Shown: in pieces, positions 38,274 to 46,518 of the stretch
How the letters are laid out: each line of letters starts with the position of its first letter
How positions within the stretch are numbered: position 1 is the stretch's first letter
Origin: Candidatus Nomurabacteria bacterium
Lineage (GTDB): Bacteria; Patescibacteriota; Minisyncoccia; Phycocordibacterales; UBA9973
Length of the DNA stretch: 47,063 nucleotides
Assembly (NCBI GenBank): GCA_943359475.1
Contig: CALRHK010000004.1
Location: 1 to 47,063, forward strand
Direction of reading: 5' to 3'
The notes under the pieces: model-generated
Databases searched by the model: none
What the model was told of the DNA's origin: nothing
What the model saw: only the letters and a program-made list of their open reading frames with translations
Position numbers and translations under genes: made by a program

Positions 38274-39380
38274 ATGAAATTTGGCTTTTTACTTTTTGCG
38301 CTCCCTTTCCTACTCCTCATTGCGCTTGCTTCAATGGTAGTACTGAACTCGGGCGTTGCATTTGGAATCATCCGGACCGTGTCTGTAAAGAAAATCGTTA
38401 CTTGGGTATTGGTTTTAATGCCAATTGTCCTCGTCCTTACTATGATGATTGGTGCTCGCGTCTATAGTGGTATCAATACATTTTTTTATCTTATTACCGT
38501 AACATGGTTACCATTACTGCTTTATCTTTGTATGGGTGCACTTCTTCTGTATCTTATCCAGATTATTACAGTGGCAACTGGGCATCACCTTACAATGTAT
38601 CCTCTTGCACTCGGTGTTATTTTTATTTCCCTTGGAGCAGTTACCTTCGGTATCATTAATGCTACTATGCCACGGATTGTAAACTATACTATCTCGTCGC
38701 CCGCACTTGCTCCCGACTGGAGTGGCAAAAACATTATCCTGGTTTCCGATACACATCTCGGTATTGTGCGTAGTCGTTCCTTTATGGAAAAAGTTGTCGC
38801 CAAAATCAATAGCGTAAAACCTGACCTAGTACTTGTTGCGGGTGATATTATCGATGGTCCGGTATTTAATTATGCAGAAGGTCTTTCACCTTTAAAAAAG
38901 ATTCGCTCAACTTATGGTGTAATCTATACGCCAGGAAATCATGAGGGTTATAATTCTGAACCAGAAAAATTTTATCCAATTGTAAAATCGCTTACTACCA
39001 CCCTCATTGATGAACGTACTCGTATCGGCAACACAGATATTATTGGGCTTAATTATCAGATGCAAAATGCGAGTGCTACACAAACACAGCTTGCTGGGTC
39101 AGGGTTTACGCCAGGCACGCCGACCATTGCGCTTCTCCATGACCCAAAAAATGCTCGAACCTTACTCGATGCGGGAGTCTCTCTTGTGGTATCTGGTCAC
39201 ACACACTGCGGACAATTTTTTCCTCTCAATTTACTCGTTAAAAAAATCTACAAAGAATATACCTATGGTGTAACAACTATAAATGGTAATACTGCCATTA
39301 CCACCTGCGGCGTTGGTACTGCAATGTCACCGCTTCGCATTGGTACGAACCCTGAGATTGTAGTAATCCGTATTCAATAG
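38274..39380 (+). CDS. Membrane-anchored metallophosphoesterase (YkuE/YaeI-like)
   Basis: N-terminal TM helices; LVSDTHLGI, LVAGDIIDG, TPGNHEG, VSGHTHCGQFFPL. Confidence 0.93.
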   Translation: MKFGFLLFALPFLLLIALASMVVLNSGVAFGIIRTVSVKKIVTWVLVLMPIVLVLTMMIGARVYSGINTFFYLITVTWLPLLLYLCMGALLLYLIQIITVATGHHLTMYPLALGVIFISLGAVTFGIINATMPRIVNYTISSPALAPDWSGKNIILVSDTHLGIVRSRSFMEKVVAKINSVKPDLVLVAGDIIDGPVFNYAEGLSPLKKIRSTYGVIYTPGNHEGYNSEPEKFYPIVKSLTTTLIDERTRIGNTDIIGLNYQMQNASATQTQLAGSGFTPGTPTIALLHDPKNARTLLDAGVSLVVSGHTHCGQFFPLNLLVKKIYKEYTYGVTTINGNTAITTCGVGTAMSPLRIGTNPEIVVIRIQ

Positions 39381-39386
39381 TGACGA

Positions 39387-40229
39387 CTAACCGTGAGCAC
39401 TCCAGCGCGCATAAATGCCACACGGAAGCGTGTGAGTTTTATTTTGTGCAGTGAGTACCAATTCACCTGACTCATACACACCTTTTTTATTTGAAAGCAT
39501 TTGGCGCAAGCTTTGTTCATACGCTCGAGGGGAATACCCCGCAGCGTAACCATTTATAACAATAAACACAGGGTTTTCAGAAAGCACACTCTTGCATAAA
39601 TCGAGTACCTTTAAAAAATCTTCTTCTATTTTCCAGAGTTCGTCTTTTGGTCCATGACCAAAAGCAGGTGGATCCATAATAATGGCATCATACTTTTGAC
39701 CACGCTTAGTCTCGCGCTTAAGAAACGCAATACAATCATCTACTATCCAACGAATTGGTGCGTCAGCGAGGCCAGAGAGCGCAGCATTTTTCCGTGCCCA
39801 GGCGACTGCGGTTTTTGATCCATCAACAAGACAAACTTCTGCACCACCAAGGGCGGAAGCAAGTGTCGCGCCACCAGTGTAACCGAAAAGATTAAGTACT
39901 TTTACTGGTCCCCGCGCCCGACGAATGACGTCTTCAGTAAACTGCCAATTTTCTACTTGTTCGGGAAAAAGCCCTGTGTGTTTGAATGAAGTTGGCTTAA
40001 TAATAAAACGTAATTCCGCAAAAGATAGTTCCCATTCTTGGGGTACTTCTTTGGAAAGTTTCCATGTACCCTTTTGCCCATGACGCGTATAAACTGCCTG
40101 TGCTTTTTTCCATTCGCCCTCTGGTAAGTATTTTTTCCATAATGCGCCCGGGTCAGGGCGACGCATGAGTACCTCACCATAACGCTCAAGTTTTTCCCCC
40201 TCCCCACTATCAATTAGTTCGTACTGCAT
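39387..40229 (-). CDS. Class I SAM-dependent methyltransferase (RlmI/RlmK-like)
   Basis: VLNLFGYTGGATLASALGGAEVCLVDGSKTAVAWARKNA, IIMDPPAFGHG. Confidence 0.9.
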   Translation of the reverse strand: MQYELIDSGEGEKLERYGEVLMRRPDPGALWKKYLPEGEWKKAQAVYTRHGQKGTWKLSKEVPQEWELSFAELRFIIKPTSFKHTGLFPEQVENWQFTEDVIRRARGPVKVLNLFGYTGGATLASALGGAEVCLVDGSKTAVAWARKNAALSGLADAPIRWIVDDCIAFLKRETKRGQKYDAIIMDPPAFGHGPKDELWKIEEDFLKVLDLCKSVLSENPVFIVINGYAAGYSPRAYEQSLRQMLSNKKGVYESGELVLTAQNKTHTLPCGIYARWSAHG

Positions 40230-40233
40230 TGTA

Positions 40234-40752
40234 TTAGTGAATACCAAAATTACGTTTTAATTCATCGATCTCATGCATATTATTCTCTGATGCTTGCTTT
40301 TGCAATCGCTCAAGATCACGGATTGCACGATGGAGTTTTTTAAAATCATTTATCCAAGTTCCGCGCACAAACGCCTTCAGGTCAGCAATGTAGCGAAGGT
40401 GCCCCTCAACAAGAAATACTCTTGTTGAGTCTGACAAGAGTTCTAGTCGATAGGCGCCATCACCCAAGTTAAGATTTGGGCGGTCATATAAAAAAGTATA
40501 GTGATGACCATCCAAAGTAATCTCTGTTTTTTCTTTACCATTCTCAAGACTATAGTGCGCACTTTCAACAATTGATGGTACGTAGTTTTTTGAAGGTATC
40601 GTACGCCACGTAGGATAGTATCGTATATCAGAATGGTAAAGTCCGTTCACCAATTGCGGAATCCCGGAGCGCATCGCCTGTATTTTTTTGCGCTCAACAG
40701 TCGCGCGCACAGCATCAGTGCGTGTTTTAGAAAAAAAAGTAAGAAAACCCAT
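40234..40752 (-). CDS. Hypothetical protein
   Basis: Open frame; start MGFLTFFSK supported by TGGTATACT 7 nt upstream. Confidence 0.6.
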   Translation of the reverse strand: MGFLTFFSKTRTDAVRATVERKKIQAMRSGIPQLVNGLYHSDIRYYPTWRTIPSKNYVPSIVESAHYSLENGKEKTEITLDGHHYTFLYDRPNLNLGDGAYRLELLSDSTRVFLVEGHLRYIADLKAFVRGTWINDFKKLHRAIRDLERLQKQASENNMHEIDELKRNFGIH

Positions 40753-40836
40753 GTGAATGAGTATACCATGGGCTAGCGTGCTCAAAAATGCTGTCTATGG
40801 TACTATCGTGTAAGCTATTTCAAATCAAAGACACAT

Positions 40837-41757
40837 ATGAACATAATAATATCAGGAGCAACAAAAGGTCTCGGTGAAGCACTCGTAAGTGCATTTCTTG
40901 CGCGAGGCGACAAAGTGTTTGGTTTTTCAAGAAATCAAGCAAATATTGACGAAGCGCTTGACCGCCTTAGTAAAGAATTTCCCGAAGCTCTCCAAGAAAA
41001 GAAGCTTCGTTTAGTCACAGGCGATATTGCGAATCCCACAACGACTCGTGATATCGTAGAGAATGCCTACGAATGGCTCGGTGGGATAGACATGGTAATC
41101 AACAATGTCGGCATCTTCAAATTTGATCGACAAATGTCAGAACTTGCACCAGAGGATTGTAGTTTAAGTACGACACCCGACACACTACGCACTAAATTTG
41201 GTAATGCAGAGGATTTCGAAAAAAAGAGTCTGTATTGTTCGCTTATGCAAACAAACCTCTACGGCAATGCACGATTTATCGAGATGGTAATCTCACGAGC
41301 AACCAAAGACGGCCATCCACTTATTGTGGCAGATGTTGGTTCGATTGGTGCGATTGATCAACTCTCAGCAAAAAAGTTTGATGGTACTGTATTCTACAAT
41401 CGCTCAAAGGCACAGCTTGTTGCACACACAATAGAACTCGTGGATAAAAATCCCCTTCTCTTATTACGTGTTGTGCACCCTGGCCCATTTGGTGAATCCG
41501 CACAAGCAATCGCTGATGAATACGGCGATACCTGGGCAATTAAAAATGTTGCTGATGTAGCATCGCATGCCGTCAAATTATTTACCGAAGATACTCAAGA
41601 GAAAATTACCCACGGGATCATTGCCTCAGAGAAACATTTCTGTTGGCATACTGAATTCTTCGGTGACATCGAAGCACTTGGTATTCGTGGCCTCACGTGG
41701 AAACGAACACACAAAGTTCCAGAAGGAGAAAGTACACACCTTGTTTCAAAAAAGTAA
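40837..41757 (+). CDS. Short-chain dehydrogenase/reductase
   Basis: IIISGATKGLGEALVSAFLARGDKVFGFSRN, MVINNVGIF, FYNRSKAQLVAHT. Confidence 0.92.
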   Translation: MNIIISGATKGLGEALVSAFLARGDKVFGFSRNQANIDEALDRLSKEFPEALQEKKLRLVTGDIANPTTTRDIVENAYEWLGGIDMVINNVGIFKFDRQMSELAPEDCSLSTTPDTLRTKFGNAEDFEKKSLYCSLMQTNLYGNARFIEMVISRATKDGHPLIVADVGSIGAIDQLSAKKFDGTVFYNRSKAQLVAHTIELVDKNPLLLLRVVHPGPFGESAQAIADEYGDTWAIKNVADVASHAVKLFTEDTQEKITHGIIASEKHFCWHTEFFGDIEALGIRGLTWKRTHKVPEGESTHLVSKK

Positions 41758-41760
41758 GTT

Positions 41761-41787
41761 AAAAGCCACCGTTCGGTGGCTTTTTTA
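41761..41787 (+). terminator. SDR terminator
   Basis: AAAAGCCACC-GTTC-GGTGGCTTTTTT. Confidence 0.88.
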
Positions 41788-42252
41788 TTTCCTTCGTATT
41801 CGTGAATCTTGATGGACTTGATGTACTTTTCGAAATACTCCTGAGAGTCTCCCGACCATAATGCCAAAAATGAGAGAGAACGTTGCACCAGAGATAGTAA
41901 GAATGCTGTGGTAAAACGGACTCAGTAAATATTTTGCATCAACACGCACCACCCAATACGCAACAAGAATAGTAATGCCAACAACATCAATTCGCCCAAC
42001 AGTAACCATTCGTTTCTTTTTATCCCAATTTATACTATTAAGACGAGACAGTACGTAAAGACCAAAAATAAAACCAAGTACAAAAGGTACTATGAGTGAA
42101 TACCACGCGACTTTTTTCACAAAGATATCAAGAATAAGTTCCATACCAAAAATGATTGCCAAGGAAATAAAAAGGGCAAGGCGTATACGCAAACCTTTGT
42201 CGAGTTTACCCTCTTTGTTGAGCGTATGAACTGTCTGGACTTCTTCAAACAT
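41785..42252 (-). CDS. Multi-pass membrane protein, hypothetical
   Basis: 155 aa, about 4 TM helices; TGTTACACT 7 nt before ATG. Confidence 0.65.
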   Translation of the reverse strand: MFEEVQTVHTLNKEGKLDKGLRIRLALFISLAIIFGMELILDIFVKKVAWYSLIVPFVLGFIFGLYVLSRLNSINWDKKKRMVTVGRIDVVGITILVAYWVVRVDAKYLLSPFYHSILTISGATFSLIFGIMVGRLSGVFRKVHQVHQDSRIRRK

Positions 42253-42267
42253 GTTTCCTAGTGTAAC

Positions 42268-42295
42268 AAAAAACTGCCCACTTGGGCAGTTTTTT
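42268..42295 (-). terminator. tRNA-His terminator
   Basis: AAAAAACTGCCCA-AG-TGGGCAGTTTTTT. Confidence 0.85.
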
Positions 42296-42301
42296 GGAAG
42301 G

Positions 42302-42374
42302 GGGGACTATCGGGAATCGAACCCGAATCGAAGGTTCCACAAACCTCAGTGTTAACCGTTACACCATAGTCCCC
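42302..42374 (-). tRNA. tRNA-His (GTG)
   Basis: Cloverleaf: G-1 + GGGACTA/TAGTCCC, anticodon loop TTGTGGA, T-arm TCGGG-TTCGATT-CCCGA; encoded G-1 opposite C73; CCA not encoded (CCT). Confidence 0.95.
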
Positions 42375-42398
42375 ACATAATTCCTGTTTGGAACACAA

Positions 42399-42416
42399 AA
42401 TCGCGGAACCGCGATT
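42399..42416 (-). terminator. Hairpin between VKOR gene and tRNA-His, possible weak terminator
   Basis: AATCGCGG-TT-CCGCGATT followed by TTTGTG on minus strand. Confidence 0.5.
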
Positions 42417-42448
42417 CCCCTTGTTATAGCAGATTTTTCTAGGATTTG

Positions 42449-43477
42449 CTAGATGGTTGTCTTTTTGTCCGGGTACATATTTTTTGAGTTTCCGAGCATA
42501 CGCGGACCAAAAATTTGACTCCCTGCAACTGCGACAAGTATAAGTGACCCATACAGCGTGAGGAGTCCCATGAAATCAAATGTCATTCCACGAAGCGCAC
42601 CAAGAATAAAAATAAAATACCATGAGACAATCGAGATCGCACCAAGTGCAAATGAAAGTGAGCGTAGCTTTTTAAAACGTACGTCGCTCATTGGATCATC
42701 TTTAATAAACGAAATTTTGACAAGCGATGGTGCAATGAGCGAATTGAGTAAAAATCCATTTATAACAAGTACTCCAACTGCAATCATTTTTGTTAAAAAC
42801 TTTCCCGAATGTGCCAGCGTATCTGCATTGACCACATAAAGCGCAGTACCAGAAATAATAAGCAGTGCAATCGCAAACCACACCACCTGTGAAAGTGTTC
42901 CAAGGATCATATTTTCTTCCTCAGATATTCTGAAATCTTTTAAGAATCGGAAAAAGAGAATGTCAGAAAGTGTCGCAGTTCCAACGCCTAAAATAACCCC
43001 GATCAAGTGAAGTATCACTATGACATAACGATACTCAGTGAAAAGCTCTCGCGCACCATGAAACGGTGAGAGGAGGGTAAATACGAAAATAGCAATTGAA
43101 GTAAACGCGGAGAGCACACACCACGTACACCAACTACGGAGCACAAATGCTTGTACTGAAATTAAGTAGAGTGAAAAAAGGACTGCCCCTGAAGAAAAGA
43201 GTATCGCGAGAAAGGCAAATGTGTCTGGATAGAACGTCGGGTTAAGTAGCATAAGGGCGTGCAACAAGAGTATTACGCCGTAATACGCCATCCCCAATTT
43301 TTCTACCTCAACACCAAGAAACCGTGCGTGGGTACTATGAATCACCGTATCGCAACGTGCTCGCAAGGGGCAGATGAGCTTCTTTTTCTTTTGTTTCTTC
43401 TCGTAAATGTAGGTTGCGATTGCAAAACCGACACAACCGAGAAGTATGAAGATTGCTTCGTAAAGATGGATGTTCAT
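42449..43477 (-). CDS. Vitamin K epoxide reductase (VKOR)-like protein fused to an additional multi-TM domain
   Basis: CPLRARCDTVIHSTHARFLGVEVEKLGMAYYG and SWCTWC redox motifs, then about 190 aa of further TM helices. Confidence 0.8.
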   Translation of the reverse strand: MNIHLYEAIFILLGCVGFAIATYIYEKKQKKKKLICPLRARCDTVIHSTHARFLGVEVEKLGMAYYGVILLLHALMLLNPTFYPDTFAFLAILFSSGAVLFSLYLISVQAFVLRSWCTWCVLSAFTSIAIFVFTLLSPFHGARELFTEYRYVIVILHLIGVILGVGTATLSDILFFRFLKDFRISEEENMILGTLSQVVWFAIALLIISGTALYVVNADTLAHSGKFLTKMIAVGVLVINGFLLNSLIAPSLVKISFIKDDPMSDVRFKKLRSLSFALGAISIVSWYFIFILGALRGMTFDFMGLLTLYGSLILVAVAGSQIFGPRMLGNSKNMYPDKKTTI

Positions 43478-43486
43478 AGGTGCTCT

Positions 43487-43798
43487 TTATGCTACACGAG
43501 CAATACGCCCAGCAACAATAAAATCATTGTGTGTAAGTGCTCCTAACGAATGAGTGGTAAGCACTACTTCTACTGTACCATAGGAAATTCGTAAATCTGG
43601 GTGATGTCCCTCTTCTTCTGCAATATCAGTGATGCGATTTGCAAAGTCCATCGCGGAAACAAAATCTGGGAAAGAAAACTTTCTACTTAGTTTCTTGTTA
43701 GCAACGGTCCAGCCAGGAATTCTGGAAAGCTCGTGAATAATTTTCTCATTCGTAAGTGGTACGACACTTTTGTCTTCACACGGAATACATTTTTTCAT
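43487..43798 (-). CDS. 4a-hydroxytetrahydrobiopterin (pterin-4a-carbinolamine) dehydratase
   Basis: GHHPDLRISYGTVEVVLTTHSLGALTHNDFIVA. Confidence 0.93.
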   Translation of the reverse strand: MKKCIPCEDKSVVPLTNEKIIHELSRIPGWTVANKKLSRKFSFPDFVSAMDFANRITDIAEEEGHHPDLRISYGTVEVVLTTHSLGALTHNDFIVAGRIARVA

Positions 43799-43799
43799 A

Positions 43800-43955
43800 T
43801 TAGTGAGTCGCATCAATCGACTGCGCTTTCAACATTGCTTGCTCATATGAAATATCTTGCGCAATGTGGTAAACACGGCGTACAAAAAATACTGAAAAGA
43901 TGATAAGAACCAGACCGACGCAAAGTACTATTTTGGTTGAGACTTTTGATTGCAT
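43800..43955 (-). CDS. 51-aa single-TM small protein
   Basis: ATG at 43955 to TAA at 43800: MQSKVSTKIVLCVGLVLIIFSVFFVRRVYHIAQDISYEQAMLKAQSIDATH; fits exactly between neighbours; not in ORF track. Confidence 0.65.
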   Translation of the reverse strand: MQSKVSTKIVLCVGLVLIIFSVFFVRRVYHIAQDISYEQAMLKAQSIDATH

Positions 43956-43958
43956 ATT

Positions 43959-45572
43959 TTATTTACACGACATTTTAAGTGGCTTTGTATGGATTTCCTC
44001 ATTTACCCCACTTCCATCAAGACACCAGTAGGAATCTGTACTCCCGTAAGGAGCAAAAATAATCCACGTAGCTTTTGCAGAACGACACACTGGTGCAGGT
44101 AGTGTCGTATCGCCCTTAGCAATATCATTCGTAAGATCACGCAGTCCTTGTGGGCTTGTACAGAGCCCTGAAAATCCTGCATGGGCTCGTGCATATACTT
44201 CCGCAGTAAACGATGCAGCTGAGAGCAACTGTCGTGTACGTTCCTTGCCTTTTGACTTCTCAACTGAATTGAGAAGCTCTACAGCAGAAAGTGACGGTGA
44301 TGGTGGGTCAATACGAATATTTTTATTAAAATCACTAAGCGTAATTGCAAACTGTGAGACTGTTTTATTTTTTTCTACATCTTCTGCAACGGTCGTAAAT
44401 GCAACCTTATGAACAAAATGATCTTCTGCTCCAATCCATGCGGTACCTGTTGGTATCGAGATTCCTTCAAACATTTTCGCAATTGCTAAGATCCCCGATT
44501 GGTCTTGTCGTGTCATTGCTATTTGTGCGAGCATTTTCTCAAGAGCGAGGGTGTCAACAGAGAAATTAATTTTATAAGTACTTGTACCATCTATTACCTC
44601 TGTTCCCTTAAAGGAAAAATCTTTAACAACATTCCCCTTCCAGAGCTGCTCTTTTAAATCACCAAGAGAAGTAGTACCGAAAAGTTCTTTGGGTACAGTG
44701 CGTGAGACAGCGACAAGATCACCAAGTGCTGGTTTTTCTTTTTGAAGTGATCCCGCATCATTTTCTGAAAATGATATCCATGCATCCGTTTCCGGCTTTG
44801 CATCTTTGCTAATAAAAATATCCATGAGGTTTGTATCAGGTACACGCATATAAAAAATACCGTCAGTGTAACGCATTTCAAAAATGACAGGGACATCAAA
44901 GAGCGCAGGGGCAGAAACGCTCGCCGCAACAAGTGATGCAGGGTTTTCATTGTCGTGCGCATCAACCGCACCATCCACAGAGAGCCTAAAACTATCAACA
45001 TCTGCAAGTACTGCACTTGAGGCTAAAATACCCTTTTGAGAACCTTGCTGGATTTCTGCCTGCAGTTTAAATTGAAACGATTTAATTGAAGTAGAGGTAC
45101 TTGAACCACGTAGTAAATTTTCGGCGTAATTTGAATACCTTAAATATGCATATACCCCTCCTGCGACAAGTATCATAATACCCACAATAATTAAAATGAT
45201 TTTTACTACACCGGTTTTCTTTTTTGAAACAGGATCATTTTGTATCGTTTTTTGCTTATCTCCTTTTTTTGCTTCTATTGTTGGTTGCCATACATAGTCT
45301 TTGACAGTATTTTTTACAAGGAAAGGATTTTTTTCAAGATCATCTGCACTAAAAACTGGTGCTTCATTTTGTACTTTTTCGATTGGAACCCGATTTTCTT
45401 TTGGTTGCACAGGTTCAAGAGGTGCAAGCTTTGTTGGTTTGATTAATGTGAATGCCTCTTCGATATCTTTTTTGTTCCAACCATTAGAAATAAGCACACG
45501 CGAGAGAGTGTCTCGTGGAATACCTCGAGTGAGTTCACCTTTAATATACTCAACCAATTCTTTGGTGATCAT
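43959..45572 (-). CDS. Membrane-anchored hypothetical protein with N-terminal helical domain and Cys-rich C-terminus
   Basis: 537 aa; N-term ELVEYIKGELTRGIPRDTLSRVLISNGWNKKDIEEAF; one TM; C-term SGLCTSPQGLRDLTNDIAKGDTTLPAPVCRSAKATWIIFAPYG. Confidence 0.7.
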   Translation of the reverse strand: MITKELVEYIKGELTRGIPRDTLSRVLISNGWNKKDIEEAFTLIKPTKLAPLEPVQPKENRVPIEKVQNEAPVFSADDLEKNPFLVKNTVKDYVWQPTIEAKKGDKQKTIQNDPVSKKKTGVVKIILIIVGIMILVAGGVYAYLRYSNYAENLLRGSSTSTSIKSFQFKLQAEIQQGSQKGILASSAVLADVDSFRLSVDGAVDAHDNENPASLVAASVSAPALFDVPVIFEMRYTDGIFYMRVPDTNLMDIFISKDAKPETDAWISFSENDAGSLQKEKPALGDLVAVSRTVPKELFGTTSLGDLKEQLWKGNVVKDFSFKGTEVIDGTSTYKINFSVDTLALEKMLAQIAMTRQDQSGILAIAKMFEGISIPTGTAWIGAEDHFVHKVAFTTVAEDVEKNKTVSQFAITLSDFNKNIRIDPPSPSLSAVELLNSVEKSKGKERTRQLLSAASFTAEVYARAHAGFSGLCTSPQGLRDLTNDIAKGDTTLPAPVCRSAKATWIIFAPYGSTDSYWCLDGSGVNEEIHTKPLKMSCK

Positions 45573-45620
45573 TATTTCAAAGTATACCAGAGAATTTTAA
45601 AATTCGTCTGTGAAAAATAT

Positions 45621-45648
45621 AAAAACACGACCATTGAGTCGTGCTTTT
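45621..45648 (-). terminator. Hairpin with T-tract
   Basis: GCACGAC-TCAATG-GTCGTGTTTTT on minus strand. Confidence 0.6.
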
Positions 45649-45674
45649 ATTGTTGGTGCGCGGGAGAAGATTTG
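45645..45674. repeat. 30-bp direct repeat copy 1 (tRNA-Leu 3'-end fragment)
   Basis: TTTTATTGTTGGTGCGCGGGAGAAGATTTG, identical to 45832-45861. Confidence 0.97.
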
Positions 45675-45771
45675 GTCACGAATAGTATACTCGCCGACGC
45701 TCGTATACTTTCTCGACCCCGACTCGCGGTCTCGCCTACTGGCTCGACATCGCTCCGCCTTTCAAATCATC

Positions 45772-45797
45772 ACACAAGCCAAATAATTGGCTTGTGT
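45772..45797. repeat. 11-bp perfect inverted repeat
   Basis: ACACAAGCCAA-ATAA-TTGGCTTGTGT. Confidence 0.9.
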
Positions 45798-45810
45798 CCG
45801 CTACTCAAAT

Positions 45811-45836
45811 AAAAAAACCGCTTTGCGGTTTTTTTA
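45811..45836 (-). terminator. tRNA-Leu terminator
   Basis: AAAAAAACCGC-AAA-GCGGTTTTTTT. Confidence 0.85.
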
Positions 45837-45861
45837 TTGTTGGTGCGCGGGAGAAGATTTG
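45832..45861. repeat. 30-bp direct repeat copy 2 (within tRNA-Leu 3' end)
   Basis: Identical to 45645-45674; 187-bp offset. Confidence 0.97.
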
Positions 45862-45927
45862 AACTTCCACGCCTCGAAAGGCGCTACCACCTCAAGGTAG
45901 TGCGTCTACCAATTTCGCCACCCGCGC
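45841..45927 (-). tRNA. tRNA-Leu (GAG), CCA encoded
   Basis: GCGCGGG/CCCGCGC acceptor, loop TTGAGGT, long variable arm CGCCTTTCGAGGCG, ends ACCA. Confidence 0.95.
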
Positions 45928-45985
45928 ATGCTTTGATTTTCAAAGTGATTTGATTCTACTCTATTTGCCCTTTTATTTCAAGAAG

Positions 45986-46010
45986 AGAAAAACCCGCCAA
46001 AGCGGGTCTT
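45986..46010 (-). terminator. rplS terminator
   Basis: ACCCGC-TTTG-GCGGGTTTTTC on minus strand. Confidence 0.8.
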
Positions 46011-46011
46011 C

Positions 46012-46416
46012 TTAGTTCTCAGCCTCAGGAGTTGTTTCTTCCTCAACCATTTCTGGGAAAATTTTTGCAGTTTTCATTTTGCGTGAGACTTCTTTGACTG
46101 CCTTTTCTCGAACATAGTAGAGTTTCGAACGACGAGCGCGAGCACGCTTCACAATTTCGATTTTATCAATCATTGGTGAGTAGAGTGGAAAAATACGCTC
46201 AACACCAACTGAGTGAGAGACTTTTCGAACGGTAAAGGTTGCATCAGTTGACTTGTTTCCATGCTTTCGTGAAAGGACAATACCCTCAAAAGCCTGAAGT
46301 CGAAACTTTCCTTTATCCTCAATCTTTGACCAGACACGTACGGTGTCGCCAGAAGAAAAACCGAGCTTTTCACGGTCCTCTATTGCGACTGGAGTGAGTT
46401 TTACTGCTGATTTCAT
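46012..46416 (-). CDS. rplS: 50S ribosomal protein L19
   Basis: FSSGDTVRVWSKIEDKGKFRLQAFEGIVLSRKHG, VGVERIFPLYSPMIDKIEIVKRARARRSKLYYVR; start trimmed to MKSAVKLTP. Confidence 0.96.
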   Translation of the reverse strand: MKSAVKLTPVAIEDREKLGFSSGDTVRVWSKIEDKGKFRLQAFEGIVLSRKHGNKSTDATFTVRKVSHSVGVERIFPLYSPMIDKIEIVKRARARRSKLYYVREKAVKEVSRKMKTAKIFPEMVEEETTPEAEN

Positions 46417-46457
46417 AAGTGGCACTACTGTAGCATAGGTTTCTGACTTTTGCAAAT

Positions 46458-46491
46458 AAAAAACCCAATACACGCATAGTGTATTGGGTTA
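46458..46491 (-). terminator. Terminator of the SPFH gene
   Basis: AACCCAATACAC-TATGC-GTGTATTGGGTTTTTT. Confidence 0.88.
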
Positions 46492-46518
46492 CCTTTTTAC
46501 AGGATTTATAAACGGAAA

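Noticed and set aside
45657-45786. Plus-strand frame REKIWSRIVYSPTLVYFLDPDSRSRLLARHRSAFQIITQAK
   Set aside because: No start or promoter context; runs through the tRNA-derived repeat, so probably non-coding.
45645-45861. Active integrative element at tRNA-Leu
   Set aside because: Only 187 bp between the repeats and no integrase in the window; kept only as a possible att relic.
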